Positions 34,881 to 46,480 of a stretch of DNA of 64,000 nt are shown piece after piece. Each line of letters begins with the position of its first letter. Positions within the stretch are counted from its first letter, which is position 1. The DNA is from Miscanthus floridulus. Taxonomy: Eukaryota; Streptophyta; Magnoliopsida; Poales; Poaceae. Where the stretch lies: positions 10,727,707 through 10,791,706 of the forward strand of contig NC_089581.1 in assembly GCF_019320115.1 (NCBI RefSeq). Direction: 5' to 3'. The position numbers were made by a program, and so were the translations under genes. The notes under the pieces were generated by a model. The model saw only the letters and a program-made list of their open reading frames with translations, searched no databases and was not told the origin of the DNA.

Positions 34881-35792
34881 TTTTTACTATGGTTGGGAAG
34901 GCGTCAGGAAGCGTTAACTGTGTCAATGATTGATGGGCCCATATGAGGAAAGGCGTTGAGAGACATCAATGAGCGAGGCGTCGGGAGGTGTTGGATGTGT
35001 CTATGGTCGGTGGGCCCATATGCGCCATAACGCCTCCCAACGCCTCCAAAGTTGAGAGAATTAGGACTTAAATAAAATAGTGACAATTTCTTTTTCGTAG
35101 TTATTTATTTTAATCAAGGATAAAACGGTAAATCCATAATTGTAAAAATAATGTTTTGAGTGGATGAATGGGTGCTGCCGCCCGGAGGCCAGACAAGAGT
35201 TCTGCCTAATCTCGATGGTGTAGCGTTGGTGCTTCTCGTCCTCGCTCGGGCTGAAAACGCTAGCACGTAGCAGCGTCACGCCCCAGCGCGTCGCCATGTC
35301 GCCACACTGTGGCCATCGTCGACTTGTACGCGCCGAGGACGCTCCGTTGTAGGGGATCTACGAGGGATGTGGCCGTCCGCCGGCACCCATTAGATACGGC
35401 TTCGATTTCCACTGTGTACAGACGAAAGGCATGTGAAGCTTAATCAATAGGGAGCCTGGAGAAATATATGGTTGCTGCTAGCTTGATCTCCATTGGTTGC
35501 ACAGGAACAGGACGAACATAGGAGTTCTGCCGAATGCAAACGTAAGTTTTCTCACCCTGGCAGGCAGGGCCACCGGCGCGACACCGTACGAGGGCGGCGA
35601 CACCGGCTTGAGCGAGGGAGAGAGTAGGGCGGTGGCGGCGGCCTAGGGTGAGTGAGAGAGCGAGGTGCGTGCGGTTTGGGGGAAGGGGATTCGCAATGAC
35701 CATATTGCCCTTGATGAATAAAAATCAACAAAAACAACTATTTTGGGTAGGCATCAGGAAGCGTTAGGAAGCATTTTCAACCATTGTAAAAG
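34881..35792. mobile_element. TIR element of about 0.9 kb, possibly carrying captured GC-rich DNA
   Basis: The ends form an imperfect inverted repeat: TTTTACTATGGTTGGGAAGGC on the left and, reversed, TTTTACAATGGTTGAAAATGC on the right. The interior shifts from AT-rich to GC-rich (35165-35690), unlike the flanks, which can signal a captured gene fragment, but I recognise no protein. GGTGGGCCCATATG-type words repeat inside the left end. I could not settle a target duplication, so family and exact ends are open. Confidence 0.5.
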
Positions 35793-36233
35793 GGCTCATA
35801 CTTGAATCGTGCATTTATTTTCTGTAAACGAAAAAACCAAAAAAATTGCAACATCGAGTCTTGAGACCTAAGGGCCCTGATTGGTTCCTTGAATGCTTGT
35901 AGCTAGCCTAACCGGTATGTGTCAACCAGGATGAGCCGAGCCTGGCTGCATGGCAGTAGGTGCTAGTGTTTGGATTTTTGCATACATAAGGCCAGGTTCA
36001 TTTGAGACATTATATTGTTTGGTAGCCTGTGCAAAGCAGGTAGACTTATATGCGTATTAACTGCGCGTGCATGCTCATGGTTGCATCTGCTGAGCTTGGC
36101 GCACGAGAAACGGGGCTCTCCTGCGTTTCCAGCCACAGCCTAGCTCGAGTTGTACATACAGCTGCATGATCGGAACCAGTGGACCAAGCAACCAAATAAA
36201 TCGAACTTGCATATATTGAGCCTGGGCACGATG
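35793..36233. other. Non-coding spacer
   Basis: No gene or repeat family recognised. Low-copy-looking, mixed composition. Confidence 0.4.
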
Positions 36234-36733
36234 GAGCTACATGTACCAGTGGGAGATTTATGACTGGGGCTCTATGCCTAAGGCTCTGAAAGAGCTTTCT
36301 GAATCCTGGTTACAGAGCAAGGGGCCCCTCCCAAACAAGCTGATCATGTTTACCTTTGCAGGTTTCGCCTGGGCTCTCTATGGATCACCAGGAATAAGAT
36401 GGCGATCGAGAAAAAGTTTCCTAAAGCTCCCACTGATGTTGTGTATCTTGCATTATCCTTCATGCAGAAGTGGTGTATTTTGCTGAAGGAAAAGGACAGG
36501 GAGCGTGTGGAGAAGATCAAGGATGATATCACGGGATGGCTGAAAGGGTTCAAGCCTAGTACGTGCTGTGATGCCTACTGACGTTATCGAAATCTGAAAC
36601 TTGTTATAGGCGTGTGTAGCTTCTGTTTGTTCTTTTGGTTAAACTGGTGTTTCCAGTATTGTATCGGTTCTTGCTTTCTTAAAAGCAGAGGTTTATCCTC
36701 CTTTCAAAAAAAAAAAAAGAGATACATGTAACC
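36234..36733 (+). mobile_element. 5'-truncated LINE (non-LTR retrotransposon) 3' end
   Basis: The sequence encodes the tail of a plant LINE ORF2: one frame reads FAWALW and, at 36399-36581, KKFPKAPTDVVYLALSFMQK followed by WCILLKEKDRERVEKIKDDI, stopping near 36581. It ends in a 14-A tail (36706-36719). A target duplication of about 12 bp, GAGCTACATGTACC (36234-36247) and GAGATACATGTAACC (36719-36733), flanks it. The reading frame shifts once in the first 150 bp. It is a dead-on-arrival copy. Confidence 0.75.
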
Positions 36734-37005
36734 AATCACGCCCTAATTTGCCACGGGCTGTCATTAGTGCACGGTTTGTTTCTTTCTTTCTCTCCTTCTT
36801 TCTTTGTTTTTAGCTTTTTGAGACGAATCATGGCTCATGCATGGCCACATGGCACATGGCAGCAGCCGGTAGATTGAATGCAATTTGCCGGCCACATCAC
36901 AGCAGAGCATTATTTGCAAATGTACTTCATCCACAGATGGGCACAAGCCTACCAGTACCCCCACACATATATATGCAACGCATCCAACTTGTTCGATCAT
37001 ATATT

Positions 37006-37345
37006 CCCATGTATAGTAGTAACAGACAACCGACCTTGCATTGCCTCCATATATATTCTCAATTTGGACGAGAGGTTTCCTTTCCTAAGCTTCCTCATGG
37101 ACTGCTTACATCGACTGAGACATGGAGAGCTGAAACGGTGTAGCATGCATGGGAATGGGTGGTGTTGGGAAAACGAGTTCTGCAGCGTAGCCATCTTTGT
37201 CGGAAATGTTTTGTAACTGCAGTACATAGACTGCCATTGCCACCAAGGGTCCAGGCCTGAGCTAACGCAGATCTAGGAGGTTGAGTATTGCATAGGGTAC
37301 GGGCGGCGTTGGAAAAACGAGTTGTAAAGCCCGGACAGCTAGCTC
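37006..37345 (+). ncRNA. Candidate 21-PHAS precursor, class C, with two target-like sites (sites 7 and 7b)
   Basis: Site 7 at 37152-37171 is GGAATGGGTGGTGTTGGGAA. A second, GGTACGGGCGGCGTTGGAAA, is at 37296-37315, 144 bp later, inside a diverged direct duplication (both followed by ACGAGTT and AGC). Both read as a P-loop in one frame (GMGGVGKTS; GGVGKTS). The leader aligns with 54980-55133, whose TATA corresponds to CCCATGTATAGTAG near 37007. No NB-LRR sequence follows the P-loop. Confidence 0.6.
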
Positions 37346-37651
37346 CGCGGGCAACGTGTGCCATTGTTGTGTAATTGCACGCACGGATGGTCTCTTCCTC
37401 TGGGTGAGATGGCATCGAAGTCATCCAAGGTTCTCCTCTGTCCTCTCATGGATTGCTCAGACATGCAAAGAAGTTTATGCTCTTTGGACCCATGGTCACC
37501 TGTGGCTCGCTCACATATTCGACAAAATAATGCACAAGTGAAATTGGCATTTGCCCTCCATCAATAGAGCACTTCTTGCTGTTTGCAAAACACCTCTAGC
37601 TAGGGAGAGTCCAAATGGACACTTACGGATGAACACAAGACAAATGAGAAA
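37346..37651. other. Module DNA up to the LTR insertion
   Basis: Non-coding. Short frames here are not conserved in other class C copies. Interrupted at 37651 by the non-autonomous LTR element. Confidence 0.45.
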
Positions 37652-38695
37652 TGTTGGGGGAGCCCACACGGAGTATGGGTCAACTCCCCCTCGAAGAGGC
37701 CCGATGAAGGAATAATGGCGGAGGCCTAGCCGGCGGAGGCTCTCCCCAAGACGGCGGAGGCCTGGCAGGCGGAGGCTCTCCCCAAGACGGCGGAGGCTCT
37801 CCCCAAGACGGCGGAGGCCCGGCCAGCGGAGGCTCTCCCCAAGACGGCGGAGGCCTAGCCGGCGGAGGCTCTCCCCAAGATGGCGGAGGCCTAGCCGGCA
37901 GAGGCTTCCCCCCAACACGGCGGAGGCCTAGCCGGCGGAGGCTCTCCCCAAGACGGCGAGGCCTAGCCAGCGGAGGCTCTTCCCAAGACGGCGGAGGCCT
38001 AGTACAAGAATGACGGTGGAGGCTCTCCCCGGGACATTGGAGGCCAAGCGCAGTGATCATGGCGAAGGTGTTCCCCAAGGCGGCGGAGGCCCATCAAGGA
38101 ACGATCAAGTCAGCAAGGCATACGTGAGGACAGTTGATGGGCCTCCAATGGGCGTCGGCTTAGGCCCAAGGTGAAGACATTGCAAGACGGTATGATGAGA
38201 ACACCCCTGAGGTTAGACACTAGGGCTGGAATATTCCTAGAATGTACCATAGCAGTTGAGGGGCACTGTTGTAAACTTTGTAAAGTGGTAGTTGAGCCCT
38301 ATAAATAGGGAACACTTGTAACTGTGAGGGAGAGGTTGGTGAAGCAATTATGAAACCCTAGTTCTTGTGAGTCGGTACTTGATCCTCACTCTCTCCTTTA
38401 GGCAGAGCCTGAGCCAAAGCCCGAGTCCGGAGCATCGGCCAAAGCCGAGGGCCTCCGCCCCTTTCTCTTACTCCTACTTGGCCAAAGCCTACTGAATCCC
38501 TCGTTTAGCGACCTTCTGTCTGGAGCTTCCGACAGAGGATTTCGTCCGACAGGAGTGCACTTCGTTCAGGGACCTCTGCCTGTCTTAGGCGGAGGCCGGC
38601 CTCCGTCCATCTCGGGTGGAGACCCCGACCTAAGACGAAGGCCTCCGCCCACTTCTCACTCTTGTTAGAAACCGAGGTTTCAACAGTGGCGCCCA
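37652..38695 (+). repeat. 5' LTR of the non-autonomous element
   Basis: 1044 bp. Positions about 37720-38010 are a GC-rich tandem array of a 33-36 bp unit (GGCGGAGGCCTAGCCGGCGG, then AGGCTCTCCCCAAGA). TATA CTATAAATAGG at about 38300-38310. Outside the array it differs from the 3' LTR at only a few percent of positions by eye. Confidence 0.88.
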
Positions 38696-38696
38696 C

Positions 38697-38711
38697 CGTG
38701 GTCGGCACGAA
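38697..38711 (+). other. Primer binding site of the non-autonomous element
   Basis: TGGCGCCCACCGTGG one base after the 5' LTR, the same 15-mer as in the Tat-type element. Confidence 0.8.
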
Positions 38712-41700
38712 TTTTTTTTTCGAGAGTTGAGAGTTGGAGCCTTCACGTCAGTTTCATAAAAAAGAATCCCAAAGACCTCCGGGTGCTCAACCTTGGCACC
38801 AAGCTTTCGGCCTCTATGCAATGGAGGTTCAACTATGCGGGACGTCATTCTGACAGCCTTCGCACCTCAACTACGGTTCAGATAAGTCAGCTTTAATTCA
38901 TCAAAAACCCTTGTTATAGCAATCGCAGATCTGAGCCACTCACCTGCTACCTTGCTACCTCCGACAATCCAATAAGCCACGTCCTGGTTTACAGGACCTC
39001 CGGGTCTCCGAGCTCCAGAGTCTGGTTTGCACCATTGCATGCAACATCAACTTCTTAGCGTTAGCCTCCTCTCATTTTCTTAACAAATGCATTGCTACTT
39101 TCATTTCTAGTGTTTGTTGCTAACAGCAAATATGTGGAAACAAAGTCACAAGCTAATAGGCTAGGCTTAGGCAACCTCCGCCATACGAAACGTCCTACGT
39201 GCGAACGCACGATACTCAGTTTCCGCAGGCCGCGGCATCCACTCCACCGTCTCCACACTCGCCTTCGACGCCCGGGCGCCCGTGTCCCGGAACACCTGGA
39301 CGCCCACGACGACGGCACCCCCAACCTCGACGACGCCAATGGTTCTGCGGTGCTCATGACCTTTTGCGTGCCACACCGCCGTGCTCGCTGTGCACCCATT
39401 AGGCAGCGTTGCACTCGCCGTAGGCCACGGCCTAGGCTCGCCAACACTCAACCTCCTTCAAGATGCGCGGCGTCGACTGCTAAAGTCGGACAGCCCCAAA
39501 CGCCAAAGCAAAGGCTCTACCTACTACGACAGTTCACCTCTCCGGCCAGCAAACACATACTGTACCATCGTACGAAGGCCAGATAAGTAACGTATACTCA
39601 TATACTCTCTTTCCAATTCATCAGCAATTATTGCCTCACCATTAATCCCACACGATACCAATTCGTACACCTAGTTTGCTTACAGTCATGATGCACCTAT
39701 AGGCAGTAACTGTGCAATGCTTCACTAAGCTTTGTCTATAGTACAAAGATGTGCAGAGTCTATATAAGCCTTCGGAGATTTGGATCACACAGGGCAGTCC
39801 AGCACATACATCCATGAGTTTTCTTTGTTCCCAGACCTTTTGACAAAAATATATAGCCTCCGGCTAACCAATAGAGCACGCATAGCGTTCCCATTGTTTG
39901 CCTGCAGCATCTACGCCAGCTAGAATGCAAGCCCAAAGGAGCCTCTGACTAGAGTGGCGGAGGTCTGGGCCAAGCTTCGAATTCCTATAACCTCCGACCA
40001 AAGATTTGAGAGTTGAAACCTTCCGGACGTTAAGTAAAAAAAACATAAAACAACAACAACAAACAGAAGATCTTCAGCCTTCGCCAGAATTCGCACGTCT
40101 TCTTACAAGGGACCTTCGTGTCTCCAGGCTCCGAGTGTGGAGTAAACCATTTCAATATCAACTTCTTAGTATCAGCATCCCCTCACTTACATGTCAAACA
40201 TGCCTGTTCTTTTTTTTTTTTTGCTTCTTCTATTTTTGCTTAACAACCAGCGAAGGTGCTAGGAGAAACTCCAACAAGCAACGTACAAAACTCAAGGCCT
40301 CTGGCTAGAACACAAGCACGTACCTGGTCCAACCTCCGACGACCGCGCAGGCCAGCAAGCCATGCAGAACACCCTTGGCTAGTTGCAGATTCAGATGCAC
40401 AACGTGGACCGAACCACCGACTTGAGGCATCATTCAGACCACCGCCTCGGCCGGGCGTTGTCCTCCAGCGTTCGGCCTCCGCCTCGGACAACACTCAGGA
40501 TCTGGATGCCAAAGACCTCCGTCCTCTATGGTCGGAGGCCCACAGAACGCATCGGTGACAAGAGCCGCATCGTGGCATGGCTATAGTTTGATTGACTGCT
40601 AACGACTAATCCGGAGAAGGCTCTAACTGCTGCAAGATACCACTGCTATCTAACTTAGCGTAACACGAAGGCCCAGATAAGTTATCAGTTCAGTTCTCAT
40701 AAATTGCCACCTGATTTTATCTGCAGCTGCCGGCCTAGCATGATGGCAACGAAGGATGACCTCCGACGCAAAACCGCAGCTAAGTAACTCGGCCACCCAT
40801 CTAAAAATTTCTGCAAAAGTTGTACGTTACATTTACGTGGGACTCAAGCCCTTTACCTTCCGATCTCATAACATAATCTAGTATGCATGCAAATGTAAAT
40901 AAAATAATCATTATTGCTGTTTATCGAAACCACCTGGCGAAGGCCAAAGAATTTTTCAAACACCTGTACCTTCGTATATAATATATTTCATCCATTTATC
41001 TATACGCTAACCTCTGGCATGGTTTAGGTTGCTTATCTCTTCATAACTTCGAATTCTTGAACTACAACACCACAGGTATCAAAATAGCATAAGAGAATAC
41101 CTTTCATCATATTATAATCCTAACAAATTTTGCCTTGGTCATTTATTTTTACACATTCTTGTCTAACCTTTGCCTTTCAAGGCAAATTTCGTAAACCAAC
41201 CTTGGTGTACAATTTGTCACCAATGTGACCAAAAAACTTGTTGTGGCCTTCGCCGCATCAAAAGCATGGCCTGAGTGGCTATACATGTCTGGCCTTGACC
41301 CGGCTAACTTAAAATAATTTTAAACTTTCGTCGAATCTTTTTTTTACTAACATGCAGGTCACCAGCACTGTAAGTATCTCTTATCCTCCCAAGTTAACCC
41401 CCTTAGAATATATTTCATTTGTTATATGCGCGTTTGCACCTCCTCAAGACAAATCAGTCAGTACTCCTCATCAGGTAATTCTTCTCGTTAAGTGATCAGC
41501 CTTCGTCACATATCTGTCCAACAAATCTTTGAATCAGTCAGTCAGTGGTTCTCATGGAATATTCAACACTTATCAGAAAACTCAGTGATCCTCTATGAGT
41601 CAGTGAATATTTATCTATAAATGGTCTTCTCCAGTAAGTGGTATTCGACAGCCAACAACCTCCGCCGATTATTGGTCTTCGCTTATATGTCAGTGCACCT

Positions 41701-41785
41701 TATCATTGGTTCTCCACAGCCTTCGACACGTATTGGCCTTCACCAGTCAATAACCTTCGTCAGCCTTTGGCCTTCGATCAGTACG
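38712..41785 (+). other. Non-coding internal region of the non-autonomous LTR element, first half
   Basis: No retroviral domain in any frame. Short frames at 39092-39586 and 40256-40558 are GC-biased and unrecognised. Words like GACCTCCG, CCTTCG and GGCCTCCG recur as in the LTR. Confidence 0.6.
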
Positions 41786-42075
41786 TGCAGCCTCCATCAT
41801 CAGTCAGTGGATAGCCTTCGATCAGAGCAGCCTCCGTCATAAGTCAGTGGGCAGCCTTCGATCAGAGCAGCCTCCGTCATAAGTCAGTGAGCAAACTCTG
41901 TCAGTTAGTAGCCTCCGTCATAAGTCAGTGGGCAGCCTTCGATCAGAGCAGCCTCCGTCATAAGTCAGTGGGTAGCCTTCGATCAGTGCAGCCTCCGTCA
42001 TCAGTCAGTGGGCAGCCTTCGATCAGTCAGCAGCCTCCGTCATCAGCCAGTGATCAGCCTTCGATCAGTTAACAA
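41786..42075. repeat. Tandem repeat, about seven copies of a 40-bp unit
   Basis: Unit CAGCCTCCGTCATAAGTCAGTGGGCAGCCTTCGATCAGAG-like. Copies differ by a few bases and one is rearranged near 41890. Confidence 0.85.
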
Positions 42076-42338
42076 CCTTCGTTAGTCTTTGGCCTTCGTC
42101 AGTTTGGGCCTTCGACAATCATGGTCTTCATGAGTTAGTGGACTTCACCTATTATTGGTTTTTAGCAACCTCCATCAGTCATAGGCCTTCGATAGTTAGC
42201 AAACTTTATCAGTTACTGGCCTTCATCAGTCAGTTGGTTTCCATCAGCAATAGACCTTTGGCAGTGACTAAACCTTTGAGCCATCTAACGCTAACACTTT
42301 CTCTCATTTTTGCAGGTTGTGTTATTCAATCTCTTTCT

Positions 42339-42614
42339 TGGGGATGAAAACGGATCAGATACGGACGGATATCACTGATATTATATTTGTTTTTATATTT
42401 CTGTTCAGATTCGGATTCGAATACGGATAGTGTCAACCATGTCGGATAGGATATGATTTAATATCGACATCATAAATATGCGATTTGAGTATTCGGATAC
42501 GGATACGGTGTCGGATGTTGAATACCCGGACTCGGATATGGACAGATCTGAACCCCTCTAAACGGATTCGGTCTCGAATACGGTCGGAAAATATCCGTAC
42601 CATTTTCACCCCTA
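42339..42614. mobile_element. hAT-type MITE (276 bp)
   Basis: The terminal inverted repeats are TGGGGATGAAAACGG on the left and, reversed, TAGGGGTGAAAATGG on the right. The 8-bp target duplication CTCTTTCT (42331-42338 and 42615-42622) is perfect and fits the hAT superfamily. It is inserted inside the non-autonomous LTR element, so it is younger. GGATACGGA-type words repeat inside. Confidence 0.85.
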
Positions 42615-43744
42615 CTCTTTCTCAAGTATTTATAATATGCATCAACACAATGTTATTGTGTATAACCTTCGTAGGGAACTAATTACTTATATATTCAATA
42701 CTAGTTACATCCATACCCGTGCAAGTCCTCAAATGGCAGGCTTCGCAAGCTATCTGAACTATAACCCTCTCATATAATGCAGAGCTTATCTTTTATTCAA
42801 ACTTTACCATCATTTTTGCAGGATGCATAATAACTTTACACCTTTTAAATATTTTTGCGCAAATGCTATCATTCTCATCATCGCATACATATATTGCGTA
42901 AGTACATTGCAATGCATGGCCCGGGCCACCCGGAAGAAGTCCCGAGAATACACGGGCGCCATGACTCTATGCATCAAAATCCTAGAAGAAGTCCTGAAAC
43001 AACACGGGCACCAGGTCACGAAGCTAAGGCTGTCGTGCTGAGACATCAAATCCTGGAAGAAGTCCTGAACCAACACGGGCACCAGGTCATGGAGCTAAGG
43101 CTCTCGTGCTACCTTCACGTATCATATAAATGACTAACCATCTTTTGCAGCTAGTGGGAAAGCCAGAGCCTTTCCGGGTGTCGAAAGACTTGCAAAGCAA
43201 GTCGATATTCGATGAAGCTATAATGCCCAACCTAAGTCCCTAAAAATGCAGGAGATCAACTCAGTTGCATTTTTATGACTTCTCCGGCCTTTGACACGCG
43301 GCGTCGGCATCTATGTCGGCATTGCCTTCGCCTTCGGTAACTTCAACAATATCGCCTCCGCCAAAACACCATTTTCTTAGGAGGGCCTTCGCCAAGCAGC
43401 TTTGCAGGAGGGCCTTTGGCAAAACCATGACAACTAGCCTCCGCCAATGCGACGGCATGAGGGGCTTCATCGACACCTTCATCGTGTACAACAACATCGC
43501 CTCTGTCAAACAACTTTGGCAATACGGCTCAAGAACCTCCGTCGACACCTTTGACACCAAGTTCTACAACACCTTCGTCGACGTCTACATCAGCAAACTT
43601 GGTTCTGAACACCTACTTCCACTACTACGACTACGTCGACTACACCAATCGTGGCTAAAAACTTGGCCATAAACGCCAGCCAAGAGGGGCTAGGGGAGTG
43701 CACCAGAGGACCAACCACTCAGGAGCGTGAGGTCTTTTGTCTAG

Positions 43745-44110
43745 CTCTCATGAGCGAAGATTTAGTCGAAGACCTCTGCCCAAAGAAGGATCGGAGATGA
43801 AGACCTCCGCCTGAAGAAAAAATGAAGGCCTCTGCCCAAAGAAGGATCAGAGATGAAGACCTCCACCCGAAGAAAAGATGAAGGCCTCCACCCAAAGAAG
43901 GATCAGAGACAAAGACCTCCGCCTGAAGAAAAAACAAAGGCCTCCACCCAAAGAAGGATCGGAGACGAAGACCGCCGCCTGAAGAAAAGACGAAGACCTC
44001 CACCCAAAGAAGGATCGGAGATGAAGACCTCCGCCTAAAGAAAAGTCGAAGACCTCCGCCCAAAGAAGGATCGAAGATGAAGACCTCCGTCCGAAGAAAA
44101 GTCAAAGGCC
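43745..44110. repeat. Tandem repeat of about 56-60 bp
   Basis: Units contain GAAGACCTCCGCC, TGAAGAAAA and CCCAAAGAAGGATC, about six copies, in the internal region of the non-autonomous LTR element. Translated, they give false Arg/Lys- or Leu/Phe-rich frames. Confidence 0.85.
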
Positions 44111-44765
44111 TACGGAGGCCAGCACGCCAAGACGATACCAGAATCGGAGGTAAAGACCTCAGAGATGAACACCTACGAAGGCTTTGGAAGCAAAGGCCTG
44201 CGCATCATGAAGGCACTAGAGGCGAAGACCCTAGAGATGAAGACCTGGGGAGGCCTCGGAGGTGGAGACCCGCACACCGAGATGACACCAATGGCGGAAG
44301 ACCCGAAGGTGAAGACCTCTGCACCGAGAAGAGACACAGACGAAGGCTCATACAATCGGGCCTTGGAGACACACCAGCGCACCAAAAAGACATCAGAAGC
44401 AAAGGCCTCAAGGATACAGACCTACGCATTGTGAAGGTCCCAGAAGTGAAGACCAGAGCACTGAGCGAAGCCGATGAACCATGCCATAGAAGCAGCAGAA
44501 GGAGCCGAAGGCCATAGATGAAGAAATCTGGAAGATAAAGGCACCCAGAGCTGAAAGCCTAAGGAATTAGTGCATGTATAGGTTAGAGTCATGTGCGTGC
44601 TCTTTTCTCCATGCCCTTTTTTCCCACAGGGTTTTTGGGATGGAGTTTTTAGCGAGGCGTGCATGAACGGGTTGCGGAGGGCAATCCTCGCAACCAAGAT
44701 CTGGGTTGTATAGTGCCTCTTCTTGTATGAACATCTACCAGGTCATGTAGTACCGTCCATAACCT

Positions 44766-44782
44766 AGTAGCTGAGGGGCTAT
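44766..44782 (+). other. Polypurine tract of the non-autonomous element
   Basis: GTAGCTGAGGGGCTATT directly before the 3' LTR. It is a weak purine run, but its place is right. Confidence 0.55.
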
Positions 44783-45945
44783 TGTTGGGGGAGCCCACAC
44801 GGAGTATGGGTCAACTCCCCCTCGAAGAGGCCTGATGAAGGAATAATGGCGGAGGCCTAGCCGGCGGAGGCTCTCCCCAAGATGGCGGAAGCCTAGCAGG
44901 CGGAGGCTCTCCCCAAGACGGCGGAGCCCTGGCAGGCGGAGGCTCTCCCCAAGCAGGCGGAGGCTCTCCCCAAGATGGCGGAGGCCTGGCAGGCGGAGGC
45001 TCTCCCCAAGACGGCGGAGGCCCGGCCGGCGGAGGCTCTCCCCAAGACGGTGGAGGCCTAGCCGGCGGAGGCTCTCCCCAAGATGGCGGAGGCCCAGCCG
45101 GCGGAGGCTCTCCCCAAGACGGCGGAGGCCTAGCCGGCGGAGGCTTCCCCCCAAGACGGCGGAGGCCTAGCCGGCGGAGGCTCTCCCTAAGACGGCGAGG
45201 CCTAGTCAGCGGAGGCTCTTCCCAAGACGGCGGAGGCCTAGTAAAAGAATGACGGTGGAGTTTCTCCCCGGGACGGTGGAGGCTCTCCCCAGGACAGCGG
45301 AGGTCAAGCGCAGTGATCATGGCGAAGGTGTTCCCCAAGGCGGCGGAGGCCCATCAAGGAACGATCAAGTCAGCAAGGCATACGTGAGGACAGTTGATGG
45401 GCCTCCAATGGGCGTCGGCTTAGGCCCAAGGTGAAGACATTGCAAGACAGTATGATGAGAACACCCCTGAGGTTAGACACTAGGGCTGGAATATTCCTGG
45501 AATGTAGCGTAGCAGTTGAGGGGCACTGTTGTAAACTCTGTAAAGTGGTAGTTGAGCCCTATAAATAGGGAACACTTGTAACTGTGAGGGAGAGGTTGGT
45601 GAAGCAATTATGAAACCCTAGTTCTTGTGAGTCGGTACTTGATCCTCACTCTCTCCTTCAGGCAGAGCCTGAGCCAAAGCCCGAGTCCGGAGCATCGGCC
45701 AAAGCCGAGGGCCTCCGCCCCTTTCTCTTACTCCTACTTGGCCAAAGCCTACTGAATCCCTCGTTTAGCAACCTTCTGTCTGGAGCTTCCGACATAGGAT
45801 TTCGTCCGACAGGAGTGCGCTTCGTTCAGGGACCTCCGCCTGTCTTAGGCGGAGGCCGGCCTCCGCCCATCTCGGGCGGAGACCCCGACCTAAGACGAAG
45901 GCCTCCGCCCACTTCTCACTCTTGTTAGAAACCGAGGTTTCAACA
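44783..45945 (+). repeat. 3' LTR of the non-autonomous element
   Basis: 1163 bp, 119 bp longer than the 5' LTR. The difference lies in the tandem array (about 44848-45245), which has more 33-36 bp units here. The rest, including TATA at about 45560, is nearly the same. Confidence 0.88.
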
Positions 45946-46098
45946 AGAAAAAAGAAAAATAATTGCAGAAGGACGTTCATGTTCTAAAGTATTTTCTTTT
46001 ATATGTTAGCTCTAACTAAAAAGGACATGCTGGCCATTTAATCTCTCCCCTTTTCATTTCATTACTTACTCTATTCATCCTGCTAGCTAGTTTCGTCT

Positions 46099-46480
46099 CT
46101 ATATAAACTACCTTGCAGTGACAAGTGGCTCAGTACACGTTTTGAAAATGAGACCACGTCTATCAGATAGTGTGTGTTCTGGAATTGGAATGAGCGGTAT
46201 CAGGAATACAAATACGGCAAGAAGACATTCCAAGACCTGAAGGTGAACTTCGACAGGTGCATGGCGTATGGGAAACCTAGTGGACACCAGCTGCAAGGCA
46301 CGTGCGATACCTCAGACAGTGGGAGCGATCACCACTGCTGTCGAGGCGGTTTTGTACTGCACTACTGATACCAAATCTGCATCGTGAAGCTCCATGTCCA
46401 TATGGTGACATACTGCGCAGCGCTGCCTCCCCGACAATGAGCACTAGATCGTTTGAGGCTAAATATGCGCACTCACACAA
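46099..46480 (+). ncRNA. Candidate 21-PHAS precursor, class A (site 8)
   Basis: TATA CTATATAAAC at 46099-46108; site GGAATGAGCGGTATCAGGAA at 46187-46206, 17 of 20 consensus positions, with a fully matching last seven bases. The leader contains CGTCTATCAGATAG. Expected cleavage falls between 46196 and 46197, which sets a 21-nt register starting at 46197. The downstream 200 nt align with the copy at 30965. No conserved protein frame. Confidence 0.65.

Larger units (their letters stand above)
37652..45945 (+). mobile_element. Non-autonomous LTR retrotransposon (8.3 kb, no gag-pol)
   Basis: LTRs 37652-38695 and 44783-45945 have TGTTGGGG...TTTCAACA ends and the perfect 5-bp target duplication AGAAA (37647-37651 and 45946-45950). 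The PBS TGGCGCCCACCGTGG (38697-38711) and LTR features (CCTATAAATAGGG, ACACTTGTAAC, GAGGTTTCAACA end) are shared with the Tat-type element at 408-14388. About 6 kb of internal DNA has no gag, protease, RT or integrase frame, only CCTCCG/CCTTCG-rich repeats. It is best explained as a large derivative mobilised by a Tat-type partner. Confidence 0.88.

Noticed and set aside
34891..34911. GGTTGGGAAGGCGTCAGGAAG as another miR2118-like site (and a relative at 35749)
   Set aside because: It matches only in the 3' half and lies in the terminal repeat of the TIR element at 34881-35792, so similarity is probably chance.
37140..37220. NB-LRR gene suggested by GMGGVGKTS
   Set aside because: The frame meets stops quickly, no kinase-2, RNBS or LRR sequence follows, and the same stretch recurs as the miR2118/482-type motif in a non-coding context.
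37680..38078. Proline/arginine- or leucine-rich minus-strand frames of 130-175 codons (also at 44735-45338)
   Set aside because: They are translations of the 33-36 bp tandem array inside an LTR, open in several frames at once.
43719..44105. Phe/Leu/Ser-rich minus-strand frame of 128 codons
   Set aside because: Translation of a 56-60 bp tandem repeat in the non-autonomous LTR element.
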